From NCBI GenBank assembly GCA_031258995.1, contig JAIRMB010000061.1, forward strand, positions 1 through 46,125: a DNA stretch of 46,125 nucleotides. Reading direction: 5' to 3'. This stretch comes from Puniceicoccales bacterium. GTDB lineage: Bacteria > Verrucomicrobiota > Verrucomicrobiia > Opitutales > JAIRLM01. The notes under the pieces are model-generated. The model had not been told where the DNA came from, made no database searches, and worked only from the letters and a program-made list of their open reading frames with translations. The position numbers were made by a program, and so were the translations under genes. This document shows, piece after piece, positions 14,047 to 22,949 of the stretch. How positions within the stretch are numbered: the stretch's first letter is position 1; each line of letters starts with the position of its first letter.

Positions 14047-14781
14047 ATGTCGAAATATTCGCCATCACTTCTTGCCGTTAAGGGTCTATCTGTCTCATTT
14101 TGGGACAGACGTAGTGGAAATTTTACCAACGTATTAAAAAATGTGCATTTGCACATTTGCGCAGGCCAAACCCTAGCCCTCACCGGCGCCAGTGGCAGCG
14201 GCAAGTCCACGATAGCTCTCTCCATCGGGCGACTTCTGCCGCCGGAAGCCAGACTAAAAGGGGATATTGTATTTGAAGGGAAGGAGATACAAAATTTGGC
14301 GAAATCGGAACTGCGCCGCATCCGGGGCCGCAAGATCACCTACGTATTTCAAGAGCCCATGGCCTGCTTCAACCCCTCCATAGCAGTTGGCAATCAAATT
14401 TTAGAGTGTATCCTATTACATCAAAAAAACTTAAAAAAGAAAGCGGCACGCCACTGCACTTTAGACTGGCTTGAGAAACTCCAATTGCCTGACCCCCTTC
14501 GAATTTTTCGAAGCTACCCTAACGAACTAAGTGGTGGGATGTTACAGCGAGCCATGCTGGCCATGGCCCTCTGCAATGGACCTTCTTTGTTGATCGCGGA
14601 CGAACCGACCAGTGCACTCGATGAAAAATCTTGTCGTGCAGTTGTAGGACAGATCCAACGTCTTCGAGCGGAGCTTTCGTTTTCTATGCTTTTTGTTACG
14701 CACAATATCTCACTTGCAGAACATCTTGCGGATGAAATCGTCCTGTTGAAGGACGGAATAGTCCGATCAAGTCCGCAATGA
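14047..14781 (+). CDS. oligopeptide/dipeptide ABC transporter ATPase, DppD/OppD type
   Basis: This 244-residue ATPase of a peptide or nickel importer has Walker A GASGSGKST (about residue 45), Q-loop VFQEPMACFNPS, signature LSGGMLQR, Walker B LLIADEPTSALD and the switch His in FVTHN. The C-terminal oligopeptide-binding extension of typical DppD (320 aa) is missing, so the product is short. The partner ATPase follows after 13 bases. No permease or binding-protein gene is next to the pair, since both neighbours run in the opposite direction; these must be elsewhere. Confidence 0.88.
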   Translation: MSKYSPSLLAVKGLSVSFWDRRSGNFTNVLKNVHLHICAGQTLALTGASGSGKSTIALSIGRLLPPEARLKGDIVFEGKEIQNLAKSELRRIRGRKITYVFQEPMACFNPSIAVGNQILECILLHQKNLKKKAARHCTLDWLEKLQLPDPLRIFRSYPNELSGGMLQRAMLAMALCNGPSLLIADEPTSALDEKSCRAVVGQIQRLRAELSFSMLFVTHNISLAEHLADEIVLLKDGIVRSSPQ

Positions 14782-14794
14782 AAATTCCTTAGCC

Positions 14795-15574
14795 ATGCAA
14801 AAGTATGCACGTTGCTCACAAGAGCTTGCCATTCAGAATGGTACCGTCTGCTATAATTTTCGTCGGGGCATCCAAAAAAAGGAACGTATTGCAGTATTAA
14901 AAAACGTTTCCCTTGCGGTTCTCTCGGGAGAATGTCTCGGACTAATCGGAGTAAGCGGTAGCGGAAAAAGTACGCTCGGCCGCTGTTTAGCTCGTCTGCA
15001 AAAACTTACAATTGGGACGGTCTTTCTTGCTGGCCAGCCCGCCCTTTCGTATCCTGCCAAAACTTTTCATCGTAAAGTGCAAATGATTTTTCAATCGCCA
15101 GCCGAGGCCCTAGATCCGAGCCAATCGGTTCACTCCATCCTTTCTGAACCGCTCCACATTCATTTCCCCGCAATGGACCGACGCGACAGGGATCGACGTA
15201 TTTTCGAATTGCTAGACGTTGTGCACCTTAGTTCATCACTACTGGACAATAGGCCTCCGACGCTCAGCGGAGGCCAACGGCAACGTGTGGCCATAGCGCG
15301 CGCCCTGGCTGTTGATCCGGAATTTTTGATTTGCGATGAAGTGGCAAGTGCCCTTGACACAACAACAAAGAGAGAAATCTTTCACCTTCTGGCAACACTG
15401 CAGAGAGCTAATGGGATAGGTATTTTATTTATTTCACACGACACCAGCGCTATACACCAACTTTGTTCCCGTGCCGTGACCCTCCACGAAGGAGAACCCC
15501 TTTGCGCCGCACCGTCTTCCTACAAAACCGAAGCGGAGCCGGAAGATCCCGCGGCAACCGCCTCTGCCCCATGA
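14795..15574 (+). CDS. oligopeptide/dipeptide ABC transporter ATPase, DppF/OppF type
   Basis: Second ATPase of the pair, 259 residues. Walker A is GVSGSGKST, the Q-loop IFQSPAEALDPS, the signature LSGGQRQRVAIARALA, and Walker B FLICDEVASALD. The Pro after the catalytic Glu is replaced by Val, but the Glu itself is present. The switch His lies in FISHD. The last 18 codons overlap the end of rplQ on the other strand (15520-15574). Low-complexity residues at this end (EAEPEDPAATASAP) suggest that the overlapping tail is under weak constraint. Confidence 0.88.
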   Translation: MQKYARCSQELAIQNGTVCYNFRRGIQKKERIAVLKNVSLAVLSGECLGLIGVSGSGKSTLGRCLARLQKLTIGTVFLAGQPALSYPAKTFHRKVQMIFQSPAEALDPSQSVHSILSEPLHIHFPAMDRRDRDRRIFELLDVVHLSSSLLDNRPPTLSGGQRQRVAIARALAVDPEFLICDEVASALDTTTKREIFHLLATLQRANGIGILFISHDTSAIHQLCSRAVTLHEGEPLCAAPSSYKTEAEPEDPAATASAP

Positions 15575-16008
15575 TCTTGGAGCCGCAAATTTTTTCGAGA
15601 CCGCGAGTGCTTCCGGTAACCACGATCGTCCGCCGGAACGAGCTCAATGGTAGCCATCTTTGCGGCATCCCCCCGCCGAGGAATGAACTTATAGATTCTC
15701 GTATAGCCACCGGGACGATCGCGAAATGTCTCCGCATGAACGGAAAAGAGCATTTTCACGGCTTCTTGATTTCGCACGCGCGCGACAGCCATGCGGCGAT
15801 AGTGCAACTTTACTTCGGGCCGTTCCGCGCGTAACGCCTTGCAGGATAGCGTAATAATTCTCTCAGCAAAAGGCCTCAGGGCCTTAGCTTTAGCGAGTGT
15901 AGTGCGAATAGTATTATGGCGAAACAAAGCGGCACAGAGGCCAGCCAAAAGCGAAGCACGGTGCTCCTTTTTTACCCCAAGTTGAAAAGAATGCTTTCTG
16001 TGACGCAT
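15520..16008 (-). CDS. rplQ: 50S ribosomal protein L17
   Basis: Near the peptide exit tunnel of the large subunit. MRHRKHSFQLGVKKEHRASL is the standard start, and the core ends about residue 120 with MATIELV. A 40-residue Arg/Ser/Ala-rich tail follows, whose last part overlaps the convergent ABC ATPase gene by 55 bases. Total 162 residues. It is the last gene of the long ribosomal cluster, as in most bacteria. Confidence 0.96.
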   Translation of the reverse strand: MRHRKHSFQLGVKKEHRASLLAGLCAALFRHNTIRTTLAKAKALRPFAERIITLSCKALRAERPEVKLHYRRMAVARVRNQEAVKMLFSVHAETFRDRPGGYTRIYKFIPRRGDAAKMATIELVPADDRGYRKHSRSRKNLRLQDHGAEAVAAGSSGSASVL

Positions 16009-16035
16009 AATATTAGCCCTCCAATGATAACAGCC

Positions 16036-17016
16036 TTACGGGTAATCTTCTATCTTCATGCCCAGCGAAAGTCCCAAATCTTCCAGGCGGTTTTTAATTT
16101 CCGTGAGCGATTTTTTTCCAAAATTCCTATAGCGTAGCATCTCACTTTCACTTTTAGAAGCTAACTCTCCAACTGTTAATATATTCGCATTATTCAGGCA
16201 ATTGGCCGCTCGAACGGAAAGTTCGATCTCATTGACACTCATGGAAAGCAACCTTTGCAATCTATTTTGGTCGCCATCGCAAGTACGCTCCGAATGCTGA
16301 AAAGTGATTTCCTCGTCGAAGAGGTCGTCGAACACCTGAAGGTGGTGCCGCAGAATTGCAACAGCCTCTACGAGAGCCTCTTGAGGCGACACACGACTGT
16401 CCGTCGTAATATCCAAAGAAAGGCGATCATAGTCCGTCCGCTGGCCCACGCGCGCGCCCTCGACGGAATAATTTACTTTACGAACGGGTCCAAATGAGGA
16501 ATCCAAAGGAATTCCACCTTCTACGCCATCCAACTTTTCATTCTCCTCCGCAAGACGATAACCACGACCGCGATTCAACCGCATCTCACAGTGGAACCGT
16601 GCACGCGACTCCATATGAAAAAGCTCATACTCAGGATTAAGGACTAAAACGTCGGACGGAACAGTGATATCCTTCGCGCGAACGACATCCTTTCCTGCCG
16701 CGGACAAAGAGAGAATTCTCGTTTCCCGGGCGTTACTCTTAAATAGCACCTTTTTAAAATTGAAAATGATCTCCGACACATCTTCCAAAATGCCAGGGAT
16801 CGTTTGAAACTCATGCTGCACCCCATCGATGCGCACATTCGTAAGTGCCACGCCCTCAATGGCCCCCAACAAAATCCGCCGCAAGGTATTCCCAATGCTA
16901 CGGCCGAAACCGGACTCAAATGGCTCTGCGACGAAACAGGCAAACGTCGCCGTCGCAGAATTTTCCACCTTCGCCAGGCGCGTTGGAAGCTCAAATTTTC
17001 CTAAAGTTCTGGTCAT
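16036..17016 (-). CDS. rpoA: RNA polymerase alpha subunit
   Basis: 326 residues. The N-terminal dimerisation domain includes FVAEPFESGFGRSIGNTLRR and LGAIEGVALTNVRIDGVQHE. The C-terminal domain that contacts promoter UP elements and activators includes LSVRAANCLNNANI and RNFGKKSLTEIKNRLEDLGL. It lies between rpsD and rplQ as usual. Confidence 0.97.
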   Translation of the reverse strand: MTRTLGKFELPTRLAKVENSATATFACFVAEPFESGFGRSIGNTLRRILLGAIEGVALTNVRIDGVQHEFQTIPGILEDVSEIIFNFKKVLFKSNARETRILSLSAAGKDVVRAKDITVPSDVLVLNPEYELFHMESRARFHCEMRLNRGRGYRLAEENEKLDGVEGGIPLDSSFGPVRKVNYSVEGARVGQRTDYDRLSLDITTDSRVSPQEALVEAVAILRHHLQVFDDLFDEEITFQHSERTCDGDQNRLQRLLSMSVNEIELSVRAANCLNNANILTVGELASKSESEMLRYRNFGKKSLTEIKNRLEDLGLSLGMKIEDYP

Positions 17017-17033
17017 CGCTCTCTCCGGTACTA

Positions 17034-17642
17034 TTAGCGACTGTAAAATTCAACGATGATCTGCTCATTGACGGCTAGCGCAATTTCTTCCCGCGTCGGG
17101 GCACGAAGGACAGTGCAGGACAAAGCATTAGAATCCGTCTGCAGCCACACGGGGACGACCCGATAGCGAGTGTCTTCCAAATTTCTCATAATGAGGTGTC
17201 TAGTCGGATCAGACGAACGCACCGTGATCTGGTCCGCCTGGCAGCAGGTATAGCTGGGAATATCCACCTTCTGGCCATTTACCAAAAAGTGGCCATGGCC
17301 AACCATTTGGCGCGCTGCACGGCGAGTCCGCGCAAATCCGGCTAGAAAAACGACGCTGTCGAGCCGCATCTCCAGGGAGCTTAAAAACACCTCCCCGGTA
17401 ATCCCTTTTGCTCGTTTGGCTCGCTCAAATGTTAGCCGAAACTGCCTCTCAGTCAGACCATAATAAATGCGGGCTTTCTGCTTTTCATTAAGGCCTATGC
17501 CATACTCGGAAACCTTACGGCGTAGCCGCTGGCCGTGTATGCCGGGTAAATAGGAGCGGCGCTCAAAAGCCTTATTAGGCGGAAAGATCGCAATACCGCA
17601 GCGACGATTAATACGCGTTTTGGGTCCTGTATAGCGAGACAT
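17034..17642 (-). CDS. rpsD: 30S ribosomal protein S4
   Basis: 202 residues; one of the first proteins to bind 16S rRNA. It starts MSRYTGPKTRINRRCGI and carries the S4 RNA-binding domain (MRLDSVVFLAGFARTRRAAR, VGHGHFLVNGQKVDIPSY). The N-terminal zinc-type cysteines of some S4 forms are missing. Location between rpsK and rpoA is typical of many bacteria but not of Chlamydia, where rpsD lies elsewhere. Confidence 0.97.
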   Translation of the reverse strand: MSRYTGPKTRINRRCGIAIFPPNKAFERRSYLPGIHGQRLRRKVSEYGIGLNEKQKARIYYGLTERQFRLTFERAKRAKGITGEVFLSSLEMRLDSVVFLAGFARTRRAARQMVGHGHFLVNGQKVDIPSYTCCQADQITVRSSDPTRHLIMRNLEDTRYRVVPVWLQTDSNALSCTVLRAPTREEIALAVNEQIIVEFYSR

Positions 17643-17692
17643 CGTGATAAACCTTCAGAAATGGTGGGCGACTAACCCAATTAGTATCAAAA

Positions 17693-18205
17693 TTAGGGAC
17701 GCCGAGGACGCCGAGGACGGCAGCCATTATGCGGAAGCGGAGTCACATCACAAATGCTGCTGATTTGCAAGTCCAAGGTTTGTAAAGCCCTCACGGCCGC
17801 ATCGCGGCCCGGCCCCGGCCCCTTGAGACGCACATCCAATTCTTTCAATCCGTGCGCCATGGCTGCCCGCGCAGCATCTTGTGCAGCAACCTGTGCGGCA
17901 TAGGCGGTCGACTTTCGCGATCCGCGGAAGTTGTTTTTGCCAGCACTTGACCAGGAGAGAACCGCGCCATTGGCATCGCTGATGGAAATTTTTGTGTTGT
18001 TAAAAGTGGCTAATACGTGACAAACGCCCGCGCTGACATTTTTGCATTTTTTTGCGCGCCGAATTTTTACCTCGTTTCCAAGATCACCCTGCAGCAACTC
18101 TTCTGCCGTCAGCGGCCTAGGCTTCGTGGATTGACCAACAGTCCCGCCATTTTCTGCCTCCGCGGCGCCCGAGTGGACAACGGCTTCCGTTCCATTATTC
18201 TTCAT
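17693..18205 (-). CDS. rpsK: 30S ribosomal protein S11 with N-terminal extension
   Basis: 170 residues, against about 129 in E. coli. The S11 core begins near residue 55 (KNVSAGVCHVLATFNNTKIS) and includes GSRKSTAYAAQVAAQDAARA and the end VTPLPHNGCRP. The first 45 or so residues are an acidic, Ala/Gly-rich extension containing LTAEELLQG. I believe similar extensions occur in Verrucomicrobiota S11 proteins; this is from memory. The C-terminus RPRRPRRP replaces the common RPPKRRRV. Confidence 0.95.
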   Translation of the reverse strand: MKNNGTEAVVHSGAAEAENGGTVGQSTKPRPLTAEELLQGDLGNEVKIRRAKKCKNVSAGVCHVLATFNNTKISISDANGAVLSWSSAGKNNFRGSRKSTAYAAQVAAQDAARAAMAHGLKELDVRLKGPGPGRDAAVRALQTLDLQISSICDVTPLPHNGCRPRRPRRP

Positions 18206-18233
18206 ATTTCTCTCCCGCAGGGCCCCGTACTGT

Positions 18234-18611
18234 TCATTCTTTACCTCGAACTACTCCAATTGTCTTTCGAGCTCCCCGTCTCGTTCTGGCATTTGACGAC
18301 GTGCGCTGGCCGCGGACGGGCAGACCTCTATAATGCCGTATTCCTCTATAGCAGCGAATATTTTGCAAACGCTTGATATTCGCTATTATCTCGCGACGCA
18401 GATCGCCCTCCAACTTAAAACCGCGAGCAACACAAATGCTCATAATTTTGTTAATGTCCTGCTCGGTCAATTCGCGAGCTCGCGTACTTTCGTCGAAGCC
18501 AGCCTCCTGAACAATGGACGCAGCACGTGTAGGCCCGATCCCGTACACATAGCGCAACGCAAACGCAACCTTTTTCTCTCCAGGTATATCTGTTCCAAAA
18601 ATTCGAGGCAT
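18234..18611 (-). CDS. rpsM: 30S ribosomal protein S13
   Basis: 125 residues in the small-subunit head, contacting tRNA and the L5 bridge. Motifs: MPRIFGTDIPGEKKVAFAL, YVYGIGPTRAASI, and the basic C-terminus GLPVRGQRTSSNARTRRG. It follows map after 49 bases; there is no room for rpmJ between them. Confidence 0.97.
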   Translation of the reverse strand: MPRIFGTDIPGEKKVAFALRYVYGIGPTRAASIVQEAGFDESTRARELTEQDINKIMSICVARGFKLEGDLRREIIANIKRLQNIRCYRGIRHYRGLPVRGQRTSSNARTRRGARKTIGVVRGKE

Positions 18612-18660
18612 TTTCCCTGCTCCACTCCTGCACGCACCAACCGCAGCTTCCTCTACGAAA

Positions 18661-19428
18661 CTAATTTTTTAGCGCTGTCAAGATTTCCGGGCCACTTTTT
18701 GTGACGGCAACCGTATGCTCAAAATGTGCCGCGAATTTTCCGTCCGCCGTACGCACTGTCCACCCGTCCTCCGAAAAAACGAGCGCATCACCGCCCAACA
18801 GGAACATGGGCTCAATCGCTAAAGTCATACCCTCGCGCAACACGGGGCCGGTCCCCTTCCGTCCCCAGTTAGGTATGGCCGGCTCTTCATGCATCTCTCT
18901 ACCAATGCCATGGCCAGTGAGCTCACGTACTACGGACAGCCTATATTTTTTGGCATAACTTTCGATGGTCTCAGAAATATCGCCAACCCGATTCCCAGGC
19001 ACGGCCACGGCTATTCCCTCATAAAGAGCGGCTTCCGTAGCTTTCAGAAGAAGATTCACCTCCGACGGAACGGCGCCAACGGCAACCGTACGGGTAGAAT
19101 CCCCCATAAACCCGCCCAAACGACCAACTAAGTCAATACTGAGGATATCACCTGCATAAACCTTCCGCCCGGGAGACGGTATTCCATGAACAACTTCATC
19201 ATTAATGGAAAAACACGCGTGGGCGGGAAATGGACATGTGCGACCGGCATAGCCCAAACTCGCGCTCTCTGCGCCACGAATTTTAAACTCTTGCGCAACA
19301 ATTTGATCTAAGTCCCACGTGGAAACTCCCGGCGCGACCGCCCTACAAACCACGTCGAGCACTTCGGCGGTCGCACGACCTACTCGCCGCATGGCCTCCA
19401 TTTCCTCCTCCGTTTTCACGGAAATCAT
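18661..19428 (-). CDS. map: methionine aminopeptidase type I
   Basis: This enzyme removes the N-terminal Met from new proteins with two metal ions. The 255-residue product has the family motifs HACFSINDEVVHGIPSP, DILSIDLVGRLGGFMGDSTR, the His of TGHGIGREMHEEP, AIEPMFL and the last Glu in FEHTVAVT. The ATG at 19428 is chosen because it overlaps the secY stop as ATGA and has GGAG upstream; a longer frame running back into secY is a read-through of the other frame. Position after secY is common in bacterial spc operons. Confidence 0.95.
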   Translation of the reverse strand: MISVKTEEEMEAMRRVGRATAEVLDVVCRAVAPGVSTWDLDQIVAQEFKIRGAESASLGYAGRTCPFPAHACFSINDEVVHGIPSPGRKVYAGDILSIDLVGRLGGFMGDSTRTVAVGAVPSEVNLLLKATEAALYEGIAVAVPGNRVGDISETIESYAKKYRLSVVRELTGHGIGREMHEEPAIPNWGRKGTGPVLREGMTLAIEPMFLLGGDALVFSEDGWTVRTADGKFAAHFEHTVAVTKSGPEILTALKN

Positions 19429-20939
19429 GCGCGCGATCTCCATAGTACGCGCACTACTCCGGCAACTGCGCCAAGCCCGACGGCTGCAACAACAATGAGC
19501 AACAGCAGCCGTGAATCTTTCTTGCCTCCTCCGTCCCACAGGGCAACTCGCACGCTGCGTCCGCCACGTCCCTTACGTAAAAATGTATCATAATTTCGCT
19601 GGACCAGATAAGATTCGATCTGCCGCATCATTTCTAGAACAACACCAACGGTAATCAGCGTACCCGTCCCGCCAAAAAATAAAGCGACTCCATAGGGAAT
19701 ATGAATAGAGAAGTATAAAAAATCAGGCAAAAGAGCGATCAATGTTAGGAAAATAGCACCGGCAAAGGTAAGTCGCGTCATGATAACGTCCAAGAATCGA
19801 GCCGTAGGCATGCCGGGGCGAACGCTGGGAACATAGCCGCCATTTTTTTTCAACTCATCGGCCACTTGCGCCGGATGAAACATCAGCGACACCCATAGGT
19901 AACTGAAGGCGAAGATCAAAACTCCATAGACGACGTAGTAGGTGCCAGAGCCCTGCGAAAGGTGATAGGCAACCGATTGAAAAAATCGAATTCCTGTCGC
20001 CGCACCAAGATAGGCAAAAATTTGCTGAGGAAAAAGCAGCAGTGCACTAGCAAAGATGATAGGCATAACGCCGGAATAATTCACCTTCAACGGCAAGAAT
20101 GCGTTCCCTCCAGCGTACATACGATTTCCCACGACCCGCTTAGCGTATTGGATCGGAATTTTTCGCTCCCCCTGGGTGACGGCAATCATAGCTAAAATCA
20201 CAGCTAACAGCAAAGCAGCCATAGTCAGGACAATAAGGACAACGAGTCCCCCGCTGGCAAACCGAGAGCCATTGCCGCGGAAAATGTGTAAAACCTGACA
20301 GAGGCTGCGGGGCATGGCGGACAAAATGCCAACGACGATCAGTACAGAAATTCCACTGCCAATGCCATAGCGAGAAATTTGATCGCCCAGCCAAACTAGA
20401 ATCATCGTACCCGATGTGAGGAAAAGTGTCGCGGAAAAAAAGAACCAACCGCGACCGGCAACAACAATTTCTCCGTATCTCCCGACGTCAAATCCGGGAA
20501 AGAGCTTGCCGGGATAGTTTGCCAGTGCGCCGACGAGCAAAAACCCTTGTACCAAACAGATAAGAAGTGTTAAATATCTGGTATATTGAGCAAGGCGCTG
20601 CCTACCGGCATCGCCTTCTTGCTGCAAACGGGCAAGGGAAGGAACCGCGGCACCGAGCAATTGCATAACGATAGACGCGCTAATGTAGGGCATAATGCCG
20701 AGGCCAAATATGGCACCCTTAAGGAATGCTCCACCGGTAAACATATTGTAGAGACCAACGAGGCCGCCACCTCGCGCGGGGGCGGACTGATCTATGAAAA
20801 AGTACCTAAGCGGCAGCGGGTCCAAACCGGGGAGAGGGATGATTGCGCCTATGCGGGCGACGAAAACGACAAACAACGTAAAAAAGAAGCGACGACGCAA
20901 ATCCGGAACGGCAAAAATTTTGGCAAAAGCCTGCTTCAC
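19425..20939 (-). CDS. secY: preprotein translocase subunit SecY, with extra C-terminal helix
   Basis: Main channel protein for protein export through the inner membrane, with SecE encoded at 44021-44227. 504 residues, longer than the usual 430-450. Ten membrane helices are visible, beginning FFFTLFVVFVARIGAIIPLP, with SVRPGMPTARFLDVIMTRLT and the end of the core YLVQRNYDTFLRKGRGGR. After this point about 45 further residues include a hydrophobic stretch (RLLLLIVVAAVGLGAVAGVV) that looks like an additional helix. The GTG start overlaps the rplO stop as GTGA. Confidence 0.96.
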   Translation of the reverse strand: MKQAFAKIFAVPDLRRRFFFTLFVVFVARIGAIIPLPGLDPLPLRYFFIDQSAPARGGGLVGLYNMFTGGAFLKGAIFGLGIMPYISASIVMQLLGAAVPSLARLQQEGDAGRQRLAQYTRYLTLLICLVQGFLLVGALANYPGKLFPGFDVGRYGEIVVAGRGWFFFSATLFLTSGTMILVWLGDQISRYGIGSGISVLIVVGILSAMPRSLCQVLHIFRGNGSRFASGGLVVLIVLTMAALLLAVILAMIAVTQGERKIPIQYAKRVVGNRMYAGGNAFLPLKVNYSGVMPIIFASALLLFPQQIFAYLGAATGIRFFQSVAYHLSQGSGTYYVVYGVLIFAFSYLWVSLMFHPAQVADELKKNGGYVPSVRPGMPTARFLDVIMTRLTFAGAIFLTLIALLPDFLYFSIHIPYGVALFFGGTGTLITVGVVLEMMRQIESYLVQRNYDTFLRKGRGGRSVRVALWDGGGKKDSRLLLLIVVAAVGLGAVAGVVRVLWRSRA

Positions 20940-21409
20940 GGCATCGATCCCATTTTTTCATCCGTTTCTTGTCCAACACAAATAGCCACCCCTCCAGCAT
21001 TCTGAATGGAGCGTCGCGCACCGGCCGAAAAACCATTCGCCTGAACGGAAATCGCATTCGGCAACTGCGCATCGCCGATGATTTTATACCTACGATCCGC
21101 GGACGAAAGAAGTCCTTTTGTTTTTAAATACATGCCATCTATCTTCATAATGCCCTCGTCTAGAACGGCGATCAACCTACGAAGCGGCACTTGGACGGGA
21201 CGCAGATGAGACCGCACCCGCGAAAAACCACGCACGGGAAGCTTGCGGTACCAAGGAATCCCCGACGTTACCGGAGAAACGTGATAGCCGGACCTAGCCT
21301 TGGCTCCCTTGTTTCCCTTGCCGGCCGTCTTCCCGAGACCGGAACTTTCCCCGCGACCACACCGCCGGCGTTTCCGGTCTGTCGAGGCGGGAATTTCATG
21401 CAATTTCAT
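20936..21409 (-). CDS. rplO: 50S ribosomal protein L15
   Basis: 157 residues. It starts MKLHEIPAS, followed by the Gly/Lys/Arg-rich stretch RCGRGESSGLGKTAGKGNKG and GFSRVRSH, typical of L15. The start overlaps the rpsE stop by four bases. The gene rpmD (L30), often found between rpsE and rplO, is therefore absent here. Confidence 0.96.
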   Translation of the reverse strand: MKLHEIPASTDRKRRRCGRGESSGLGKTAGKGNKGAKARSGYHVSPVTSGIPWYRKLPVRGFSRVRSHLRPVQVPLRRLIAVLDEGIMKIDGMYLKTKGLLSSADRRYKIIGDAQLPNAISVQANGFSAGARRSIQNAGGVAICVGQETDEKMGSMP

Positions 21410-21990
21410 GGCAAAACCTCCTCCACTCGTGCGTCCGCCAGTTCCGATTCACGGATCACTTCATGCTTTCGCAAGGCACGAATCTCTTCGGGCGAAGATA
21501 ATTGATCGAGGGCGTTAATCGTCGCACGCACGATGGCATGGGGATTGCTGGACCGCATGGATTTTGAGAGAACATTGCGTACGCCAACGACCTCCAAGGC
21601 AGCACGAACGCCACCGCCGGCCACAACGCCCGTACCATCAGATGCTGGTCGCAGCAGCACGCACCCGCCATCCGCGCGACCGATGACACGGTATGGTATG
21701 GTTCCGTTGCGCAAAGCGAAAGGGCGCAAACTTTTCCGTGCATGTTCCGTCGCTTTCCGGACGGCTTCAGGCACTTCATGCGCCCTGCCCGTCCCCATGC
21801 CGAGACGCCCATTTCGATCCCCCACCACCACGAGCGCGGAAAAACTGAACCGGCGTCCACCTTTCATCACCTTAGAGCAGCGACCAATATGCACCACTTT
21901 CTCTTCAAGTTCGGGCGTATTTTTTTCACCGCCTCCAGCTGCCGGAGTCCGCCTTTCCCTTGAAAAATGTCGTCTTGCTCTCGTATCCAT
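21406..21990 (-). CDS. rpsE: 30S ribosomal protein S5
   Basis: 194 residues; role in decoding fidelity and mRNA unwinding. S5 domains: VVHIGRCSKVMKGGRRFSFS, ALVVVGDRNGRLGMGTGRA, and DGTGVVAGGGVRAALEVVGV. About 28 residues precede the core. It lies 3 bases after rplR. Confidence 0.97.
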   Translation of the reverse strand: MDTRARRHFSRERRTPAAGGGEKNTPELEEKVVHIGRCSKVMKGGRRFSFSALVVVGDRNGRLGMGTGRAHEVPEAVRKATEHARKSLRPFALRNGTIPYRVIGRADGGCVLLRPASDGTGVVAGGGVRAALEVVGVRNVLSKSMRSSNPHAIVRATINALDQLSSPEEIRALRKHEVIRESELADARVEEVLP

Positions 21991-21993
21991 CTA

Positions 21994-22359
21994 CTAAAAC
22001 TCCAGCCCGCAGCCCCTGGCTGCATCCGCAAAGGCTTCCACGCAGCCATGATATTTTCGAGCTCCTCTGTCAAAAATTACCCGTTTTATCCCGGCCTCCT
22101 GTGCCCGCACGGCTAACACGCCACCCAGTATTTTCGCTCCGACGACATTCGCCCGCACACCCTTCTCTGGCTCGGCCACCGTCATAAGGGAGGATGCGGA
22201 AACGAGTGTAATCGCCCGGCAATCGTCGATGCACTGCGCATAGATATGCCTATTGGAAAAACGCACGCACAAGCGGGGCCGAACGCCCGTCCCCGAGACA
22301 CGCGCGCGCACACGCCACCGCCGCTTGCGCGCCAAAATATTTTTACGAACAGGATCCAT
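21994..22359 (-). CDS. rplR: 50S ribosomal protein L18
   Basis: 121 residues from the ATG at 22359; a GTG at 22377 would add six. L18 binds 5S rRNA. Visible are ARKRRWRVRARVSGTGVRPR, FSNRHIYAQCIDD and the end FDRGARKYHGCVEAFADAAR. The ATG start gives the usual family length. Confidence 0.95.
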   Translation of the reverse strand: MDPVRKNILARKRRWRVRARVSGTGVRPRLCVRFSNRHIYAQCIDDCRAITLVSASSLMTVAEPEKGVRANVVGAKILGGVLAVRAQEAGIKRVIFDRGARKYHGCVEAFADAARGCGLEF

Positions 22360-22380
22360 AAGGTTAACTCTCGCCACATT

Positions 22381-22920
22381 TTAAGCGGATTTTTTACCCT
22401 CCTTACGGCGCACAAACTTGCCCACTATTCGAACGCCCTTCCCTTTGTATGGCTCCATAGGATAGAATGAAAAAATATCGGCCGCGGCTTGCCCAACTTT
22501 TAGCCGATCCGCGCCTTCCACCGTAAGCCGAACGCCATCGGAAATGGCTACCCGGACGCCGAGGGGCAAGGAATAAAAAATGGGATGGGAAGCTCCCAAA
22601 GACAACTCGAGCACGCCCGCATTTTTCTGAGCTGCCTTGAAGCCTACGCCGGAAATTTCCAACTGCTTAGAAAAACCTCGCGTAACTCCAACGATCATGT
22701 TGGCCACAATGGCACGGGCCGTACCTACCATCGCCCTCGCCTGCCTAGAATTTCCGTTTGCACGCAAGCGAAGCCGGCCCTCCTCCATAAAAAGGAGAAC
22801 ATTCTCGCAGAAAGTGAAGGACAGCTCTCCCCCAGAACCACGAACGACAACGGTCGCCCCATTCACTTCCACGGCGACGTTCGCCGGCACCTCAATTGGC
22901 TTTTTTTCTGCTCTACTCAT
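22381..22920 (-). CDS. rplF: 50S ribosomal protein L6
   Basis: 179 residues, two L6 domains. It starts MSRAEKKPIEVPANVAVEVN. The C-terminal signature region is GADRLKVGQAAADIFSFYP with PYKGKGVRIVGKFVRRKEGK. Confidence 0.97.
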   Translation of the reverse strand: MSRAEKKPIEVPANVAVEVNGATVVVRGSGGELSFTFCENVLLFMEEGRLRLRANGNSRQARAMVGTARAIVANMIVGVTRGFSKQLEISGVGFKAAQKNAGVLELSLGASHPIFYSLPLGVRVAISDGVRLTVEGADRLKVGQAAADIFSFYPMEPYKGKGVRIVGKFVRRKEGKKSA

Positions 22921-22949
22921 CTACGTGCCACATTTGCCACATTAGGATT

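Noticed and set aside
18612..18660. Possible rpmJ or infA between rpsM and map
   Set aside because: Only 49 bases lie between these genes, too few for either.
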